A DNA stretch of 64,000 nucleotides from Streptomyces sp. CGMCC 4.7035 (GCF_031583065.1 NZ_CP134053.1:6055001-6119000); one strand, 5' to 3'. Shown: positions 28,323 through 37,616, numbered from the stretch's first letter. A program made the numbers and translations. Notes: a model not told the origin generated them from the sequence alone.

Positions 28323-29549
28323 TCACGCCGTCGCCTCCTTCAGCGGGCGGGACGGGTCCGACAGGAGGGACGGGTCCATGGGGATGCCCGATTCGATCAG
28401 GCGGCGGCCCTGGGCCAGGTCCCGGGGGCGGCCCACGGCCAAGAGGGCCACCAGGCGGCCGGAACGCAGCCAGCACACCGACCAGGCCGCACCCTGCGGA
28501 TCCCCGCGCCACACCGTCGTGTCGGCTGCCCTGTGGTGGCCCACGTACTGGACGAAGCGGCCGAACTGCTCCGACCAGAAGTACGGCACCGGGTCGTACG
28601 CCGCCGGCGACTGCCCGATGATGTTCGCGGCCACCGTGCGCGGGCCCTGGAGGGCGTTGTCCCAGTGGTGGACCAGCAGACGCTCCTCGTAGCGCCCCGA
28701 CGGGAAGGACGCGCAGTCCCCCACCGCGTACACGTCCGGCACCGACGTGCGCAGATGCTCGTCGGCCAGCACCTCGCCGTGGACGCCCAGCTCGACACCC
28801 GAGCCGGCGAGCCACGCCGTGGCCGGACGTGCCCCGATACCGACGACCACCGCGTCCGCGGGCACCCGCGAGCCGTCGTCGAGCACCACGGCCCCCGGCT
28901 CGATGCGCTCCACGCGCGCGTGGGTGCGCAACTCGGCCCCGCTGTCCGCGTACCAGTTCGTCATCGGCGCGGCCACCTCCGCGGGCAGCGCACCCGCGAG
29001 CGGCCGGTCCGCGGCCTCCACCACCGTCACCGCGCAACCCGCCTCCCGCGCGGCGGTGGCGAACTCGGCGCCGATCCAGCCCGCGCCCACGACCACGATG
29101 TCGTGCTGCCGGGCGAGAACCGGCCGCAACCGCTCGGCGTCGTCCAGCGTGCGCAGCAGATGCACCCCGGGGATGCCCTCCGCGCCCGGCAGCCGGATCG
29201 GTTCCGCACCGGTCGCGAGGACCAGCACGTCGTACGGGACGGGGCCTTCGGCGGTGTCCAGCTCATGCTCGCCGGGGCGTACACCGAGAACCTCGCAGCC
29301 CAGCCGGACTTCGATGTCCAGGGCCTCGAAGTCGACGTCGAAGGCCGACCCTTCGGCCTTGCCGAGCAGCACGGCCTTGGACAGCGGTGGCCTGTCGTAC
29401 GGCTGGTGCGGCTCCGCACCGATCAGCGTCACGCCGCCGGTGAAGCCCTGTTCCCGCAGGGCGACCGCGGTCTGCACCCCGGCCATGCCCGCTCCCACGA
29501 CGACGACGCGCCGTGCCGAATCGCTCCGTGCCTGCGTCTGCTCGCTCAC
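28323..29549 (-). CDS. FAD-dependent pyridine nucleotide-disulfide oxidoreductase (ferredoxin-reductase-like)
   Basis: 408 aa from GTG 29549. The flavin motif is RRVVVVGAGMAGVQTAVALRE, the NAD(P) motif is IVVVGAGWIGAEFATAARE, and DVYAVGDCASFPSG is the second flavin-binding segment. The C-terminal 90 residues resemble the reductase_C domain of BphA4/rubredoxin-reductase types. It likely passes electrons from NAD(P)H to a ferredoxin or rubredoxin not found nearby. No redox-active CxxC pair is seen, which separates it from thioredoxin reductases. TATGGT sits six bases before the GTG, so a leaderless mRNA is likely. Confidence 0.85.
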   Translation of the reverse strand: MSEQTQARSDSARRVVVVGAGMAGVQTAVALREQGFTGGVTLIGAEPHQPYDRPPLSKAVLLGKAEGSAFDVDFEALDIEVRLGCEVLGVRPGEHELDTAEGPVPYDVLVLATGAEPIRLPGAEGIPGVHLLRTLDDAERLRPVLARQHDIVVVGAGWIGAEFATAAREAGCAVTVVEAADRPLAGALPAEVAAPMTNWYADSGAELRTHARVERIEPGAVVLDDGSRVPADAVVVGIGARPATAWLAGSGVELGVHGEVLADEHLRTSVPDVYAVGDCASFPSGRYEERLLVHHWDNALQGPRTVAANIIGQSPAAYDPVPYFWSEQFGRFVQYVGHHRAADTTVWRGDPQGAAWSVCWLRSGRLVALLAVGRPRDLAQGRRLIESGIPMDPSLLSDPSRPLKEATA

Positions 29550-29581
29550 CTGATCACCATAGACAGCTGACAATTCGCCAG

Positions 29582-29932
29582 TCAGCGGGCGTGCTGAGTG
29601 ACCTGCTCCACAACGCTCGTACCGCTGCCCGGCTGCGACTCCCACTCCCAGGTCTCCTCCAGGCGCACGCGGCCGTCGGGCAGCTCCACGACCTGCGACG
29701 CACAGTGCCCGGACGAGGTGGTCCCGTCGTGCTTGAGCTGCACGTACCGGAAGTCGAGGCGGTCACCCTCCCGGGTACCCACCAGATGACCGCGTACGAC
29801 GTCACCGCCTGCGTACTCGGCCCAGATCTCGCCGTCCCGCTCGTGGTAGACGAACCGGGTGCGGGTGCCGACCTGACCCGGTGCCTGGTCCGCGACCGGG
29901 GCGAGGACGAGACCGTCGAGCGAACGGGCCAT
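29582..29932 (-). CDS. Conserved small protein, function unknown
   Basis: 116 aa from ATG 29932 with GGGAG about nine bases upstream. The sequence MARSLDGLVLAPVADQAPGQVGTRTRF... is rich in beta-type segments and resembles short lipocalin-like or N-acetylglutamate-synthase-labelled proteins, a label I do not consider demonstrated. FVYHERDGEIWAEYAGGDVVRGHLVG and DRLDFRYVQLKHDG are the most conserved-looking parts. No membrane segment or signal peptide. It is divergent from the thiamine operon and 32 bases from the reductase gene downstream, so the two may be co-transcribed. Confidence 0.7.
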   Translation of the reverse strand: MARSLDGLVLAPVADQAPGQVGTRTRFVYHERDGEIWAEYAGGDVVRGHLVGTREGDRLDFRYVQLKHDGTTSSGHCASQVVELPDGRVRLEETWEWESQPGSGTSVVEQVTQHAR

Positions 29933-29991
29933 GAGCGGAGGCTCCCTTACTGAGGCAAACGGCACGGGCTAGGGTGGCCAACGTACAAGCA

Positions 29992-30084
29992 CTCGCGGGA
30001 GCCCGGACGTACCGGGCTGAGAGGGAGGCTGGACGGCCTCCGACCGTACGAACCTGATCCGGGTCATGCCGGCGAAGGGAGGGG
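29992..30084 (+). ncRNA. TPP riboswitch (THI element)
   Basis: The conserved core is easily read: CGGGAGCCCGG, then CCGGGCTGAGAGGGAGG, a stem GGAGGCtggacGGCCTCC, ACCGTACGAACCTGATCC, GGGTCATGCC and GGCGAAGGGAG. CTGAGA and ACCTGAT...GGGT are the diagnostic TPP-binding segments. The 3' AAGGGAGGGG doubles as the ribosome site of thiO (ATG 30095), so ligand binding would hide the site and block translation. Confidence 0.95.
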
Positions 30085-30094
30085 CTGGACGCCC

Positions 30095-31258
30095 ATGCCG
30101 TCTTCATGTACGTCGGACGTCCTTGTCATCGGGGGCGGGATCATCGGTCTCGTGACCGCGTGGCGGGCGGCGCAGCGCGGGCTCACCACCGCCGTGGTGG
30201 ACCCGGAGCCCGGGGGCGGGGCGGCCCAGGTGGCCGCCGGGATGCTCGCCGCCGTCACGGAACTGCACTACGGCGAGCAGACGCTGCTCGGCCTCAACCT
30301 GGAGTCCGCGCGCCGCTACCCGGACTTCGCCGCCGAGCTGACCGCGTTCACCGGCCAGGACCTCGGCTACCGCCGGTGCGGCACGCTCGCCGTGGCGCTC
30401 GACGCAGATGACCGCGCCCATCTGCGCGAACTGCACGCCCTGCAACAGCAGTCGGGCCTGGAGTCGGAGTGGCTGAACGGGCGGGAGTGCCGCCGTCTGG
30501 AGCCGATGCTCGCGCCGGGTGTGCGCGGGGGGCTCCGGGTCGACGGCGACCATCAGGTCGATCCGCGCCGGCTCGCCGCGGCCCTCGTGGCGGCGTGCGA
30601 GCGCGCCGGGGTCGTCTTCCACCGGGTGTGGGCCGAACGGCTCACCCTCCTGCGGGAGCGGGCCGCCGGGGTCAGGACCACCGACGGCACCGACCTCGCC
30701 GCGGGGCAGGTCGTGCTCGCCGCGGGCAGCCTCAGTGGACGGCTCGCGGGCGTCCCGGACGAGGTCCTGCCGCCCGTGCGCCCCGTGAAGGGGCAGGTAC
30801 TGCGGCTGACCGTACCGAAGCGGTACGCGCCTTTCCTGAGCCGTACGGTGCGCGCCGTGGTCCGCGGCAGCCAGGTCTATCTGGTGCCGCGCGAGAGCGG
30901 CGAGCTGGTCGTCGGCGCGACCACCGAGGAGCTGGGCTGGGACACGACGGTCACCGCCGGCGGGGTGTACGAGCTGCTGCGGGACGCGCACGAGCTGGTT
31001 CCCGGGATCACCGAGCTGCCGCTCATCGAGACGCGGGCGGGGCTGCGCCCGGGCTCCCCGGACAACGCGCCGCTGCTCGGCCCGACCGCACTGGACGGCC
31101 TGCTGCTGGCCACCGGGCACTACCGCAACGGGGTCCTGCTCACGCCGGTCACCGGCGACGCCATGGCGCACGTCCTCACCACCGGCGAACTGCCGGACGA
31201 AGCCCGCCCCTTCAGCCCCCGGCGCTTCGCCGCCGCACTCATGGAGCAGCCCGCATGA
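30095..31258 (+). CDS. thiO: Glycine oxidase ThiO
   Basis: FAD-dependent amine oxidase that converts glycine to the imine needed for the thiazole ring. 387 aa. VLVIGGGIIGLVTAWRAAQRG is the FAD motif; VAAGMLAAVTELHYGEQ, HQVDPRRLAAALVAA, GSQVYLVPRESGELVVGATTEELG and ATGHYRNGVLLTPVTGD are ThiO/DAO features. It starts 11 bases after the riboswitch and overlaps thiS by four bases. Its use of O2 and glycine replaces the tyrosine-lyase route of anaerobes. Confidence 0.95.
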   Translation: MPSSCTSDVLVIGGGIIGLVTAWRAAQRGLTTAVVDPEPGGGAAQVAAGMLAAVTELHYGEQTLLGLNLESARRYPDFAAELTAFTGQDLGYRRCGTLAVALDADDRAHLRELHALQQQSGLESEWLNGRECRRLEPMLAPGVRGGLRVDGDHQVDPRRLAAALVAACERAGVVFHRVWAERLTLLRERAAGVRTTDGTDLAAGQVVLAAGSLSGRLAGVPDEVLPPVRPVKGQVLRLTVPKRYAPFLSRTVRAVVRGSQVYLVPRESGELVVGATTEELGWDTTVTAGGVYELLRDAHELVPGITELPLIETRAGLRPGSPDNAPLLGPTALDGLLLATGHYRNGVLLTPVTGDAMAHVLTTGELPDEARPFSPRRFAAALMEQPA

Positions 31259-31455
31259 ACATCTCGGTCAACGGCGAGGCCCGGCAGGTCGCTCCCGGCA
31301 CCGCTCTCGACACGCTGGTGAGGACCCTCACCGCGGCCCCCTCGGGCGTGGCCGCCGCACTCAACGAAACCGTCGTCCCACGCGCGCAGTGGCCGTCGAC
31401 GTCCCTCTCCGAGGGGGATCGCGTCGAGGTCCTCACCGCCGTCCAAGGAGGCTGA
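31255..31455 (+). CDS. thiS: Sulfur-carrier protein ThiS
   Basis: 66 aa ubiquitin-like protein. MNISVNGEARQVAPGTALDTLV begins the fold and the C terminus is VEVLTAVQGG, the Gly-Gly that is adenylated and thiocarboxylated to deliver sulfur to ThiG. ATG 31255 overlaps the thiO stop (ATGA). Three bases separate its stop from thiG. The adenylating enzyme (ThiF/MoeB) is not in the window. Confidence 0.95.
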   Translation: MNISVNGEARQVAPGTALDTLVRTLTAAPSGVAAALNETVVPRAQWPSTSLSEGDRVEVLTAVQGG

Positions 31456-32253
<798 letters not shown>

Positions 32254-32357
32254 GCGAGCCCCGCCCGGAGCCGCGGTACGGGTGCAAGGTGCGTCACAGG
32301 TCGGCTGCAGTCGCGCCCGGTGGCGCCGTAACAGGTGGGACCGTCAGTGCTCCCTCG

Positions 32358-32363
32358 TAGACT
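32358..32363 (+). promoter_or_regulatory. -10 element for leaderless PASTA kinase
   Basis: TAGACT ends seven bases before the GTG start at 32371 and there is no Shine-Dalgarno. This decides the start over the upstream in-frame ATG 32335, which would need translation through the -10 box. Confidence 0.5.
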
Positions 32364-32370
32364 CGCCTGC

Positions 32371-34284
32371 GTGGATACGACCCTTCAGGACCCTCTCGTC
32401 GGGCAGGTGCTCGACGGCCGCTATCGCGTCGACGCGCGCATCGCGGTCGGCGGGATGGCCACGGTCTACCGGGCCGTGGACACCCGCCTCGACCGCGTTC
32501 TCGCGCTCAAGGTGATGCACCCGACGCTGGCCGCCGACGTCTCGTTCGTCGAGCGCTTCATACGCGAGGCCAAGTCGGTCGCCCGGCTGGCCCATCCCAA
32601 CGTGGTGCAGGTCTTCGACCAGGGCGCCGACGGGTCGTACGTCTACCTCGCCATGGAGTACGTCGCCGGGTGCACTCTGCGTGACGTCCTGCGCGAGCGC
32701 GGGGCGCTCCAGCCGCGCGCCGCCCTGGACATCCTGGAGCCGGTGCTCGCCGCGCTGGGTGCCGCGCACCGGGCCGGATTCGTGCACCGCGACATGAAGC
32801 CGGAGAACGTCCTGATAGGGGACGACGGCCGGGTCAAGGTGGCCGACTTCGGTCTGGTCCGGGCCGTGGACACCGTCACGAACACGACGGGCGCCGTCCT
32901 CGGCACGGTCTCGTACCTCGCCCCGGAGCAGATCGAGCACGGCACGGCCGACCCCCGGGTGGATGTGTACGCGTGCGGGGTCGTCCTCTACGAGATGCTC
33001 ACCGGCGCCAGGCCGCACCACGGCGACTCCCCCGCCCAGGTGCTCTACCAGCACCTGAACGAGGACGTCCCGCCGCCGTCGGCCGCCGTGCCGGGGCTGT
33101 CCGTCGAACTCGACGAGCTGGTCGCGTCCGCGACCGCGCGCAACCCCCGGCTGCGCCCGGACGACGCGGTGGCGCTGCTCGGCCAGGTGCTCCAGGCGCG
33201 CAGCGCGCTCACCGACGAGCAGCTGGACGCCGTACCGCCGCAGGCCGTCACCTCGGAACACGACAACGCCGAGGACCGGACGAGCGTGATCCCGCGCCTG
33301 CTTCCGGTCAACCCGGCGGGCGAGGACCAGGAGCTCGTACTCAACCGGACGAGCCGGCTGGAGACGCCGCCGCCCGAGCCCCCTCGGCGCTCCGCGCGCC
33401 CCCGGAGCGGGCTGCTCGCGCTCGTCGTCGCCGTGCTGGTGGTGTTCGGCATCGGCGCGGGCGTCTGGTACATCAACTCCGGCCAGTTCACCAAGGTCCC
33501 GCCACTGCTGGCAAAGACCGAGGCGCAGGCGCGGGAGCGGTTGAAGTCGGCCGGACTCGAGGTCAAGAAGGTCAAGCACGCCTACAGCGACACGGTGAAG
33601 CGCGGCACGGTGATCAGCACCGACCCGGCGCCGGGCGCGCGGGTCCGCTCCCACGACTCGGTGACGCTGACCCTCTCGGACGGCCCCGAGACAACGCAGG
33701 TGCCTGATGTGAAGGGCTACGCGCTGGACGCGGCGCAGCAACGGCTGAAGAAGGCGAACCTCGTCCCGGGCATGGTGACGCGCGCGTTCAGCGATGAGGT
33801 GCCCAGGGGCTTCGTGATCGGCACGGACCCGGTGGCGGGTACCGAGCGACACGGCGGTTCGGCGATCGCGCTGGTCGTCAGCAAGGGCAGCCCGGTGGAG
33901 GTGCCCGACGTCACCGGTGCCTCCATCGACGACGCCAAGACGGAGTTGCAGGACGCGGGACTGCAAGTGAAGATCGCCGACACGCAGGTGACCTCGGAGT
34001 TCGACGCCGGGCAGGTGGCCCGGCAGTCGCCGGGCGCGGGCAAGGAGGCCGGCGAGGGCGACACGGTCACGCTGACGATCTCCAAGGGCCGCGAGCAGGT
34101 CGTGGTCCCGGACGTGGTCGGTCAGAACGTCGACGACGCGAAGAAGACCCTGGAGGCGGCGGGCTTCCAGGTCGAGGAGTCCCGTGGGCTGCTGGGCCTG
34201 TTCGGGGACACGGTGAAGAACCAGTCGGTGAAGGGCGGCGAGAAGGCGCCGAAGGGGTCGACGATCACGCTCAAGATCCGCTGA
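32371..34284 (+). CDS. pknL: PknL-like serine/threonine protein kinase with four PASTA domains
   Basis: Membrane kinase of 637 aa from GTG 32371. The N-terminal Hanks-type domain has RIAVGGMATVYRAVD, LALKVM, VHRDMKPENVL (catalytic loop near 137-147), VADFGLV and APEQIEHG. A juxtamembrane Pro/Arg segment leads to one helix (about 347-369). Four PASTA repeats follow, with linker motifs VPDVKGYALDAAQ, VPDVTGASIDDAK and VPDVVGQNVDDAK; they should bind muropeptides or lipid II. Rv2175c, the known PknL substrate in mycobacteria, has a homologue 4.5 kb upstream. No StkP/PP2C phosphatase is adjacent. Confidence 0.93.
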   Translation: MDTTLQDPLVGQVLDGRYRVDARIAVGGMATVYRAVDTRLDRVLALKVMHPTLAADVSFVERFIREAKSVARLAHPNVVQVFDQGADGSYVYLAMEYVAGCTLRDVLRERGALQPRAALDILEPVLAALGAAHRAGFVHRDMKPENVLIGDDGRVKVADFGLVRAVDTVTNTTGAVLGTVSYLAPEQIEHGTADPRVDVYACGVVLYEMLTGARPHHGDSPAQVLYQHLNEDVPPPSAAVPGLSVELDELVASATARNPRLRPDDAVALLGQVLQARSALTDEQLDAVPPQAVTSEHDNAEDRTSVIPRLLPVNPAGEDQELVLNRTSRLETPPPEPPRRSARPRSGLLALVVAVLVVFGIGAGVWYINSGQFTKVPPLLAKTEAQARERLKSAGLEVKKVKHAYSDTVKRGTVISTDPAPGARVRSHDSVTLTLSDGPETTQVPDVKGYALDAAQQRLKKANLVPGMVTRAFSDEVPRGFVIGTDPVAGTERHGGSAIALVVSKGSPVEVPDVTGASIDDAKTELQDAGLQVKIADTQVTSEFDAGQVARQSPGAGKEAGEGDTVTLTISKGREQVVVPDVVGQNVDDAKKTLEAAGFQVEESRGLLGLFGDTVKNQSVKGGEKAPKGSTITLKIR

Positions 34285-34316
34285 CGGCAGACAGCTGACG
34301 GCAGACAGCTGACGGA
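34284..34316. repeat. 14-bp short tandem repeat after the kinase
   Basis: acggcagacagctg is present 2.3 times immediately past the kinase stop. Each copy includes CAGCTG. The remainder of the 133-base gap to endonuclease IV holds nothing I recognise. Confidence 0.6.
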
Positions 34317-34417
34317 TACAGCCGAAGACCGGGCAGGCACGCCGCCCCGACCGGCCGACAGGCTAACCGCCAAGACCGGCCGACAGGGCGCCCGGGACCA
34401 CGTGACACCCTTGGGGG

Positions 34418-35317
34418 GTGAGCACTCAGCAGTCCCGTGGCGCCCTCGGCATGTCCGGCGTCTCCCGTAATCCCGTCGGCGGTCATGTCCCCGTGGCCGG
34501 CGGTCTGAACTCCGTCGGGCTGACCTACGCACGCGACCTGAAGGCCGAGACCGTGCAGGTCTTCGTCGCCAATCCGCGCGGCTGGGCGACGCCCGCCGGC
34601 AATCCACGGCAGGACGAGGAGTTCCGGGCCGCGTGTGCCGCCGAGTCGATCCCGGCGTACGTCCATGCGCCGTACCTGATCAACTTCGGCTCGCACACCG
34701 AGGCGACGGTCGAGAGGTCCGTGGAGTCCTTGCGGCACTCGCTTAGGCGGGGCCGCGAGATCGGGGCGCTCGGCGTCGTCGTGCACACCGGGAGCGCCAC
34801 CGGCGGCCGGGACCGGGCCGTCGCGCTGAGGCAGGTGCGCGAGCAGTTGCTGCCCCTGTTGGACGAGCTGACGCACGACGACGACCCGTACCTCCTGCTG
34901 GAGTCGACCGCGGGCCAGGGCGCCTCGCTGTGCTCCCGCACCTGGGACTTTGGACCGTACTTCGAGGCTCTCGACGCACACCCCCGGCTGGGCGTCTGTC
35001 TCGACACCTGCCACATCTTCGCCGCCGGGCACGACCTGACCGGGCCGGACGGAATGCACCGGACGCTGGACCTGCTGGTGGACACCGTCGGCGAGGGACG
35101 GCTCAAGCTGATCCACGCCAACGACTCCAAGGAGATGGTCGGCGCCCATCGGGACCGTCACGCGAACATCGGCTCCGGCCATATCGGCGAGGACCCGTTC
35201 CGCGCGCTGATGACCCACCCGGCCACCGAGGGCGTGCCCCTGATCATCGAGACACCCGGCGGCAAGGAGGGGCACGCGGCGGACGTGGAACGGCTGAAGA
35301 AGCTTCGGGACGGCTGA
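34418..35317 (+). CDS. nfo: Deoxyribonuclease IV (AP endonuclease, Nfo family)
   Basis: Cleaves DNA 5' of abasic sites in base excision repair, with three metal ions. The 299 aa TIM-barrel protein shows the metal ligands in order: YVHAPYLINFGS, VVVHTGSATGG, LLLESTAGQGAS, CLDTCHIFAAGHDL, LIHANDSK, DRHANIGSGHIGEDPFRAL and LIIETPGGKEGH. These are the three Nfo signatures. GTG 34418 is preceded by GGGGG. It is about 20 residues longer at the N terminus than E. coli Nfo. Confidence 0.95.
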   Translation: MSTQQSRGALGMSGVSRNPVGGHVPVAGGLNSVGLTYARDLKAETVQVFVANPRGWATPAGNPRQDEEFRAACAAESIPAYVHAPYLINFGSHTEATVERSVESLRHSLRRGREIGALGVVVHTGSATGGRDRAVALRQVREQLLPLLDELTHDDDPYLLLESTAGQGASLCSRTWDFGPYFEALDAHPRLGVCLDTCHIFAAGHDLTGPDGMHRTLDLLVDTVGEGRLKLIHANDSKEMVGAHRDRHANIGSGHIGEDPFRALMTHPATEGVPLIIETPGGKEGHAADVERLKKLRDG

Positions 35318-35334
35318 GGCCGACCTCTGGAGGA

Positions 35335-35353
35335 ATACCCCCGGGGGGTATAT
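35335..35353. promoter_or_regulatory. CsoR-type copper operator
   Basis: ATACCCCCGGGGGGTATAT is a near-perfect dyad (ATACCCCC opposite GGGGGTAT). CsoR-family copper sensors bind pseudo-palindromes of the form TACCCC-n-GGGGTA. It stands about 50 bases before a His-rich membrane protein, and TATATG at its right edge could be the -10, so a bound repressor would block RNA polymerase. Confidence 0.75.
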
Positions 35354-35401
35354 GGTTCCCGTGCAGTGACAGGAACCGTTACCTGGCATTGGGGGCCGGC
35401 C

Positions 35402-35956
35402 ATGCAGCACGAGGCGCACACCACGGCGCACACAGACCACACAGCGCACGCCGACGAGCACGACCACCAGCACGGTCACGAGCACCACCACCGACACGGC
35501 CATGGGCACGGCACAGGCAAGGTCACCTGGTCCACCGCCGCCCAGGCAACGCTCCACTGCCTCACCGGCTGTGCCATCGGCGAGGTGCTCGGCATGGTGA
35601 TCGGCACCGCGTTCGGGTGGGGCAATCTGCCGACCATGATCCTGGCGATCGCACTCGCCTTTGTCTTCGGTTACTCGCTCACCCTGCGCGGCGTCCTCAA
35701 GGCGGGCGTCGACTTCGGGACCGCCTTCCGCGTCGCCCTCGCCGCCGACACCCTGTCCATCGCCGTGATGGAGATGATCGACAACGGCGTCATCGCGCTG
35801 TGGCCGTCCGCGATGGACGCGCACCTCGACGACCTGCTGTTCTGGGGCGCGCTCGCGGTCTCGCTCGCCCTCGCCTTCCTGATCACCACACCCGTCAACA
35901 AGTGGATGATCGGCCGCGGCAAGGGGCACGCCGTGGTGCACCAGTACCACCACTGA
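35402..35956 (+). CDS. DUF4396 His-rich membrane protein, probable copper-responsive
   Basis: 184 aa from ATG 35402. The first 45 residues are packed with His (HEAHTTAHTDHTAHADEHDH then QHGHEHHHRHGHGHG), about 18 in all. A DUF4396 core follows with conserved Cys in LHCLTGCAIGEVLGMVIG and about four helices (MILAIALAFVFGYSLTL; LLFWGALAVSLALAFLI). TLSIAVMEMIDNGV is a family motif. The CsoR-type operator upstream and the His tail point to copper handling, possibly a sink or transporter. This role is inferred. Confidence 0.8.
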   Translation: MQHEAHTTAHTDHTAHADEHDHQHGHEHHHRHGHGHGTGKVTWSTAAQATLHCLTGCAIGEVLGMVIGTAFGWGNLPTMILAIALAFVFGYSLTLRGVLKAGVDFGTAFRVALAADTLSIAVMEMIDNGVIALWPSAMDAHLDDLLFWGALAVSLALAFLITTPVNKWMIGRGKGHAVVHQYHH

Positions 35957-35971
35957 CGTACCGCACCGGGA

Positions 35972-36604
35972 TCAGAGCTCGGGGCCCTCCCCGGGCTCCT
36001 CCTGGTAGGAGTACCGCTGCTCCTTCCACGGGTCACCGATGTTGTGGTACCCGCGCTCCTCCCAGAAGCCCCGCCGGTCGGCGATCATGTACTCGATGCC
36101 GCGGACCCATTTGGGACCCTTCCAGGCGTACAGATGCGGAACGATCAGGCGCAGCGGAAATCCGTGTTCCGCGGTGAGCAGCTCGCCGTCCTTGTGGGTG
36201 GCGAAGATCGTACGGTCCGAGGCGAAGTCGGCGAGACGCAGGTTCGAGCTGTATCCGTACTCGGCCCAGACCATGACATGGGTGACGGCCGGCGCGGGCG
36301 GGGCGATCCCCAGGATCGTCCGGGCCGGAATGCCGCCCCATTCGGCCCCGACCATGCTGAACTTCGTGACGCAGTGCAGATCGGCCATGACGGTCGCGTA
36401 CGGCAGGGCCGTGAAGTCCTCGTGGCTCCAGCAGTGCTTCTCGCCGTCCGCGGTGGCGCCGAAGACCCTGAATTCCCAGCGCTCGGGGCGGAACTTCGGC
36501 ACGGGCCCGTAGTGCGTGACCGGCCAGCCGCGCTGCAGTCGCTGTCCCGGCGGAAGCTCGTTCCGTACTGCTTCTCCAGATGCGCGCTCCGCCGGATGAC
36601 CCAT
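35972..36604 (-). CDS. Sulfite-oxidase-like molybdopterin oxidoreductase
   Basis: 210 aa from ATG 36604. It has the molybdopterin-binding fold of the sulfite oxidase/MsrP group: GWPVTHYGPVPKF, ADLHCVTKFSMVGAEWGGIPA with the molybdenum-ligand cysteine, VMVWAEYGYSSNL, and HGFPLRLIVPHLYAWKGPKWVRGIEY. No signal peptide and no heme domain, so it seems cytoplasmic. Substrate unknown; MsrP-like methionine sulfoxide reduction is one option. Convergent with DUF4396 with a 15-base gap and divergent from bfr. Confidence 0.88.
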   Translation of the reverse strand: MGHPAERASGEAVRNELPPGQRLQRGWPVTHYGPVPKFRPERWEFRVFGATADGEKHCWSHEDFTALPYATVMADLHCVTKFSMVGAEWGGIPARTILGIAPPAPAVTHVMVWAEYGYSSNLRLADFASDRTIFATHKDGELLTAEHGFPLRLIVPHLYAWKGPKWVRGIEYMIADRRGFWEERGYHNIGDPWKEQRYSYQEEPGEGPEL

Positions 36605-36756
36605 GACTCCATCCTGACAGACCCCGGAGGGTGCACATGACCAGCCCGGGTCCAATTCGGACAACTCGTACTAAGTGTGAACTTACTGGACGCCTTTCGG
36701 TGCCGGTGCAATCATGCGGCGCAACCCGCCAGTCCCGCCTGGAAGGAGCCCGCGCG

Positions 36757-37236
36757 ATGCAGGGCGACCCCGAGATCATCGAATTCCTGAACGAGCAGCT
36801 CACCGGCGAGCTGACCGCGATCAACCAGTACTTCCTGCACGCGAAGATGCAGGAGAACTTCGGGTGGTACAAGCTCGCCAAGTACACGCGGCACGAGTCG
36901 TTCGACGAGATGAAGCATGCGGAGGTGCTCACCGACCGCATCCTCTTCCTGGAGGGACTGCCGAACTACCAGCGGCTCTTCCATGTGCGCGTGGGGCAGA
37001 CCGTCAGGGAGATGTTCGAGGCCGACCGGCAGATCGAGGTCGAGGCGATCGACCGGCTCAGGCGCGGCATCAAGGTGATGCGGGAGAAGGGCGACATCAC
37101 GTCCGCGAACATCTTCGAGTCGATCCTCGCGGACGAGGAGCATCACATCGACTACCTGGACACCCAGCTGGAACTGGTGGACAAGCTCGGTGAGGCGCTC
37201 TACCTCTCGCAGCTCATCGAGCAGCCGGAGAGCTAG
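36757..37236 (+). CDS. bfr: Bacterioferritin
   Basis: Iron-storage 24-mer with ferroxidase centre and heme. 159 aa from ATG 36757 behind GGAAGGAG. Ferroxidase ligands are present in LTGELTAINQYFLHAKM, ESFDEMKHAEVL, DRQIEVEAIDRL and ADEEHHIDYL; the Met of DEMKHAE is the usual axial heme ligand. The stop overlaps the convergent bfd gene by four bases, so bfr and bfd mRNAs are complementary at their ends. Confidence 0.96.
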   Translation: MQGDPEIIEFLNEQLTGELTAINQYFLHAKMQENFGWYKLAKYTRHESFDEMKHAEVLTDRILFLEGLPNYQRLFHVRVGQTVREMFEADRQIEVEAIDRLRRGIKVMREKGDITSANIFESILADEEHHIDYLDTQLELVDKLGEALYLSQLIEQPES

Positions 37237-37457
37237 GCGGCATCCCTGATCTCGGAGAGCACCGGCGCGCCCTGGTCGGCCAGCTCGCGGCGGGGGCACG
37301 CACCCCGGCCCAGAAGCGCCTGAATCCGGCGTACGCACGAACCGCAGTCGGTGCCCGCCTTGCAGGCGGAGGCTATCTGGCGGGGGGTGCAGGCACCGTT
37401 CTCCGCGTGCTGCTTGACCTGCTGCTCGGTGATGCCGAAGCAACTGCAGACGTACAC
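37233..37457 (-). CDS. bfd: Bacterioferritin-associated ferredoxin Bfd
   Basis: Small [2Fe-2S] protein that reduces bacterioferritin and releases iron. 74 aa from the second of two nearby GTGs (37457), because GTCGGGAG is eight bases before it but directly abuts the first (37466). MYVCSCFGITEQQV and AGTDCGSCVRRIQALL supply the four cluster cysteines (CxC and CxxC). An iron-box-like site lies 52 bases upstream, as expected for a gene induced by iron starvation. Confidence 0.93.
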   Translation of the reverse strand: MYVCSCFGITEQQVKQHAENGACTPRQIASACKAGTDCGSCVRRIQALLGRGACPRRELADQGAPVLSEIRDAA

Positions 37458-37508
37458 CTGGTTCACCTCCCGACGGGATCGATCAGTCTTGCCGTCCCGA
37501 TTGATCGG

Positions 37509-37527
37509 TGAGGCAAACCTAACCTTA
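37509..37527 (-). promoter_or_regulatory. Iron box (IdeR/DmdR-type) before bfd
   Basis: Read on the minus strand, TAAGGTTAGGTTTGCCTCA matches the actinobacterial iron box TTAGGTTAGGCTCACCTAA at 14 of 19 positions, with the strong AGGTTAGG half. Iron-loaded DmdR1/IdeR should repress bfd here. Confidence 0.75.
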
Positions 37528-37554
37528 CCCGTCGCACAGGACCCGCAAAAGTGG

Positions 37555-37590
37555 AGTGGGGCGCGGATCGTATGTGATCCGCGCCCCACT
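37555..37590 (-). terminator. Terminator of the DAHP synthase gene
   Basis: AGTGGGGCGCGGATC (37555-37569) pairs perfectly with GATCCGCGCCCCACT (37576-37590) around gtatgt. It starts 26 bases past the DAHP synthase stop on the minus strand and insulates the iron-regulated bfd promoter. Confidence 0.9.
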
Positions 37591-37616
37591 TCATGTGCCG
37601 GTGGCACCCGACGCGG

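Noticed and set aside
34271..35953. 560-codon minus-strand frame opposite endonuclease IV and DUF4396
   Set aside because: Shadow; plus-strand genes have all metal-binding motifs.
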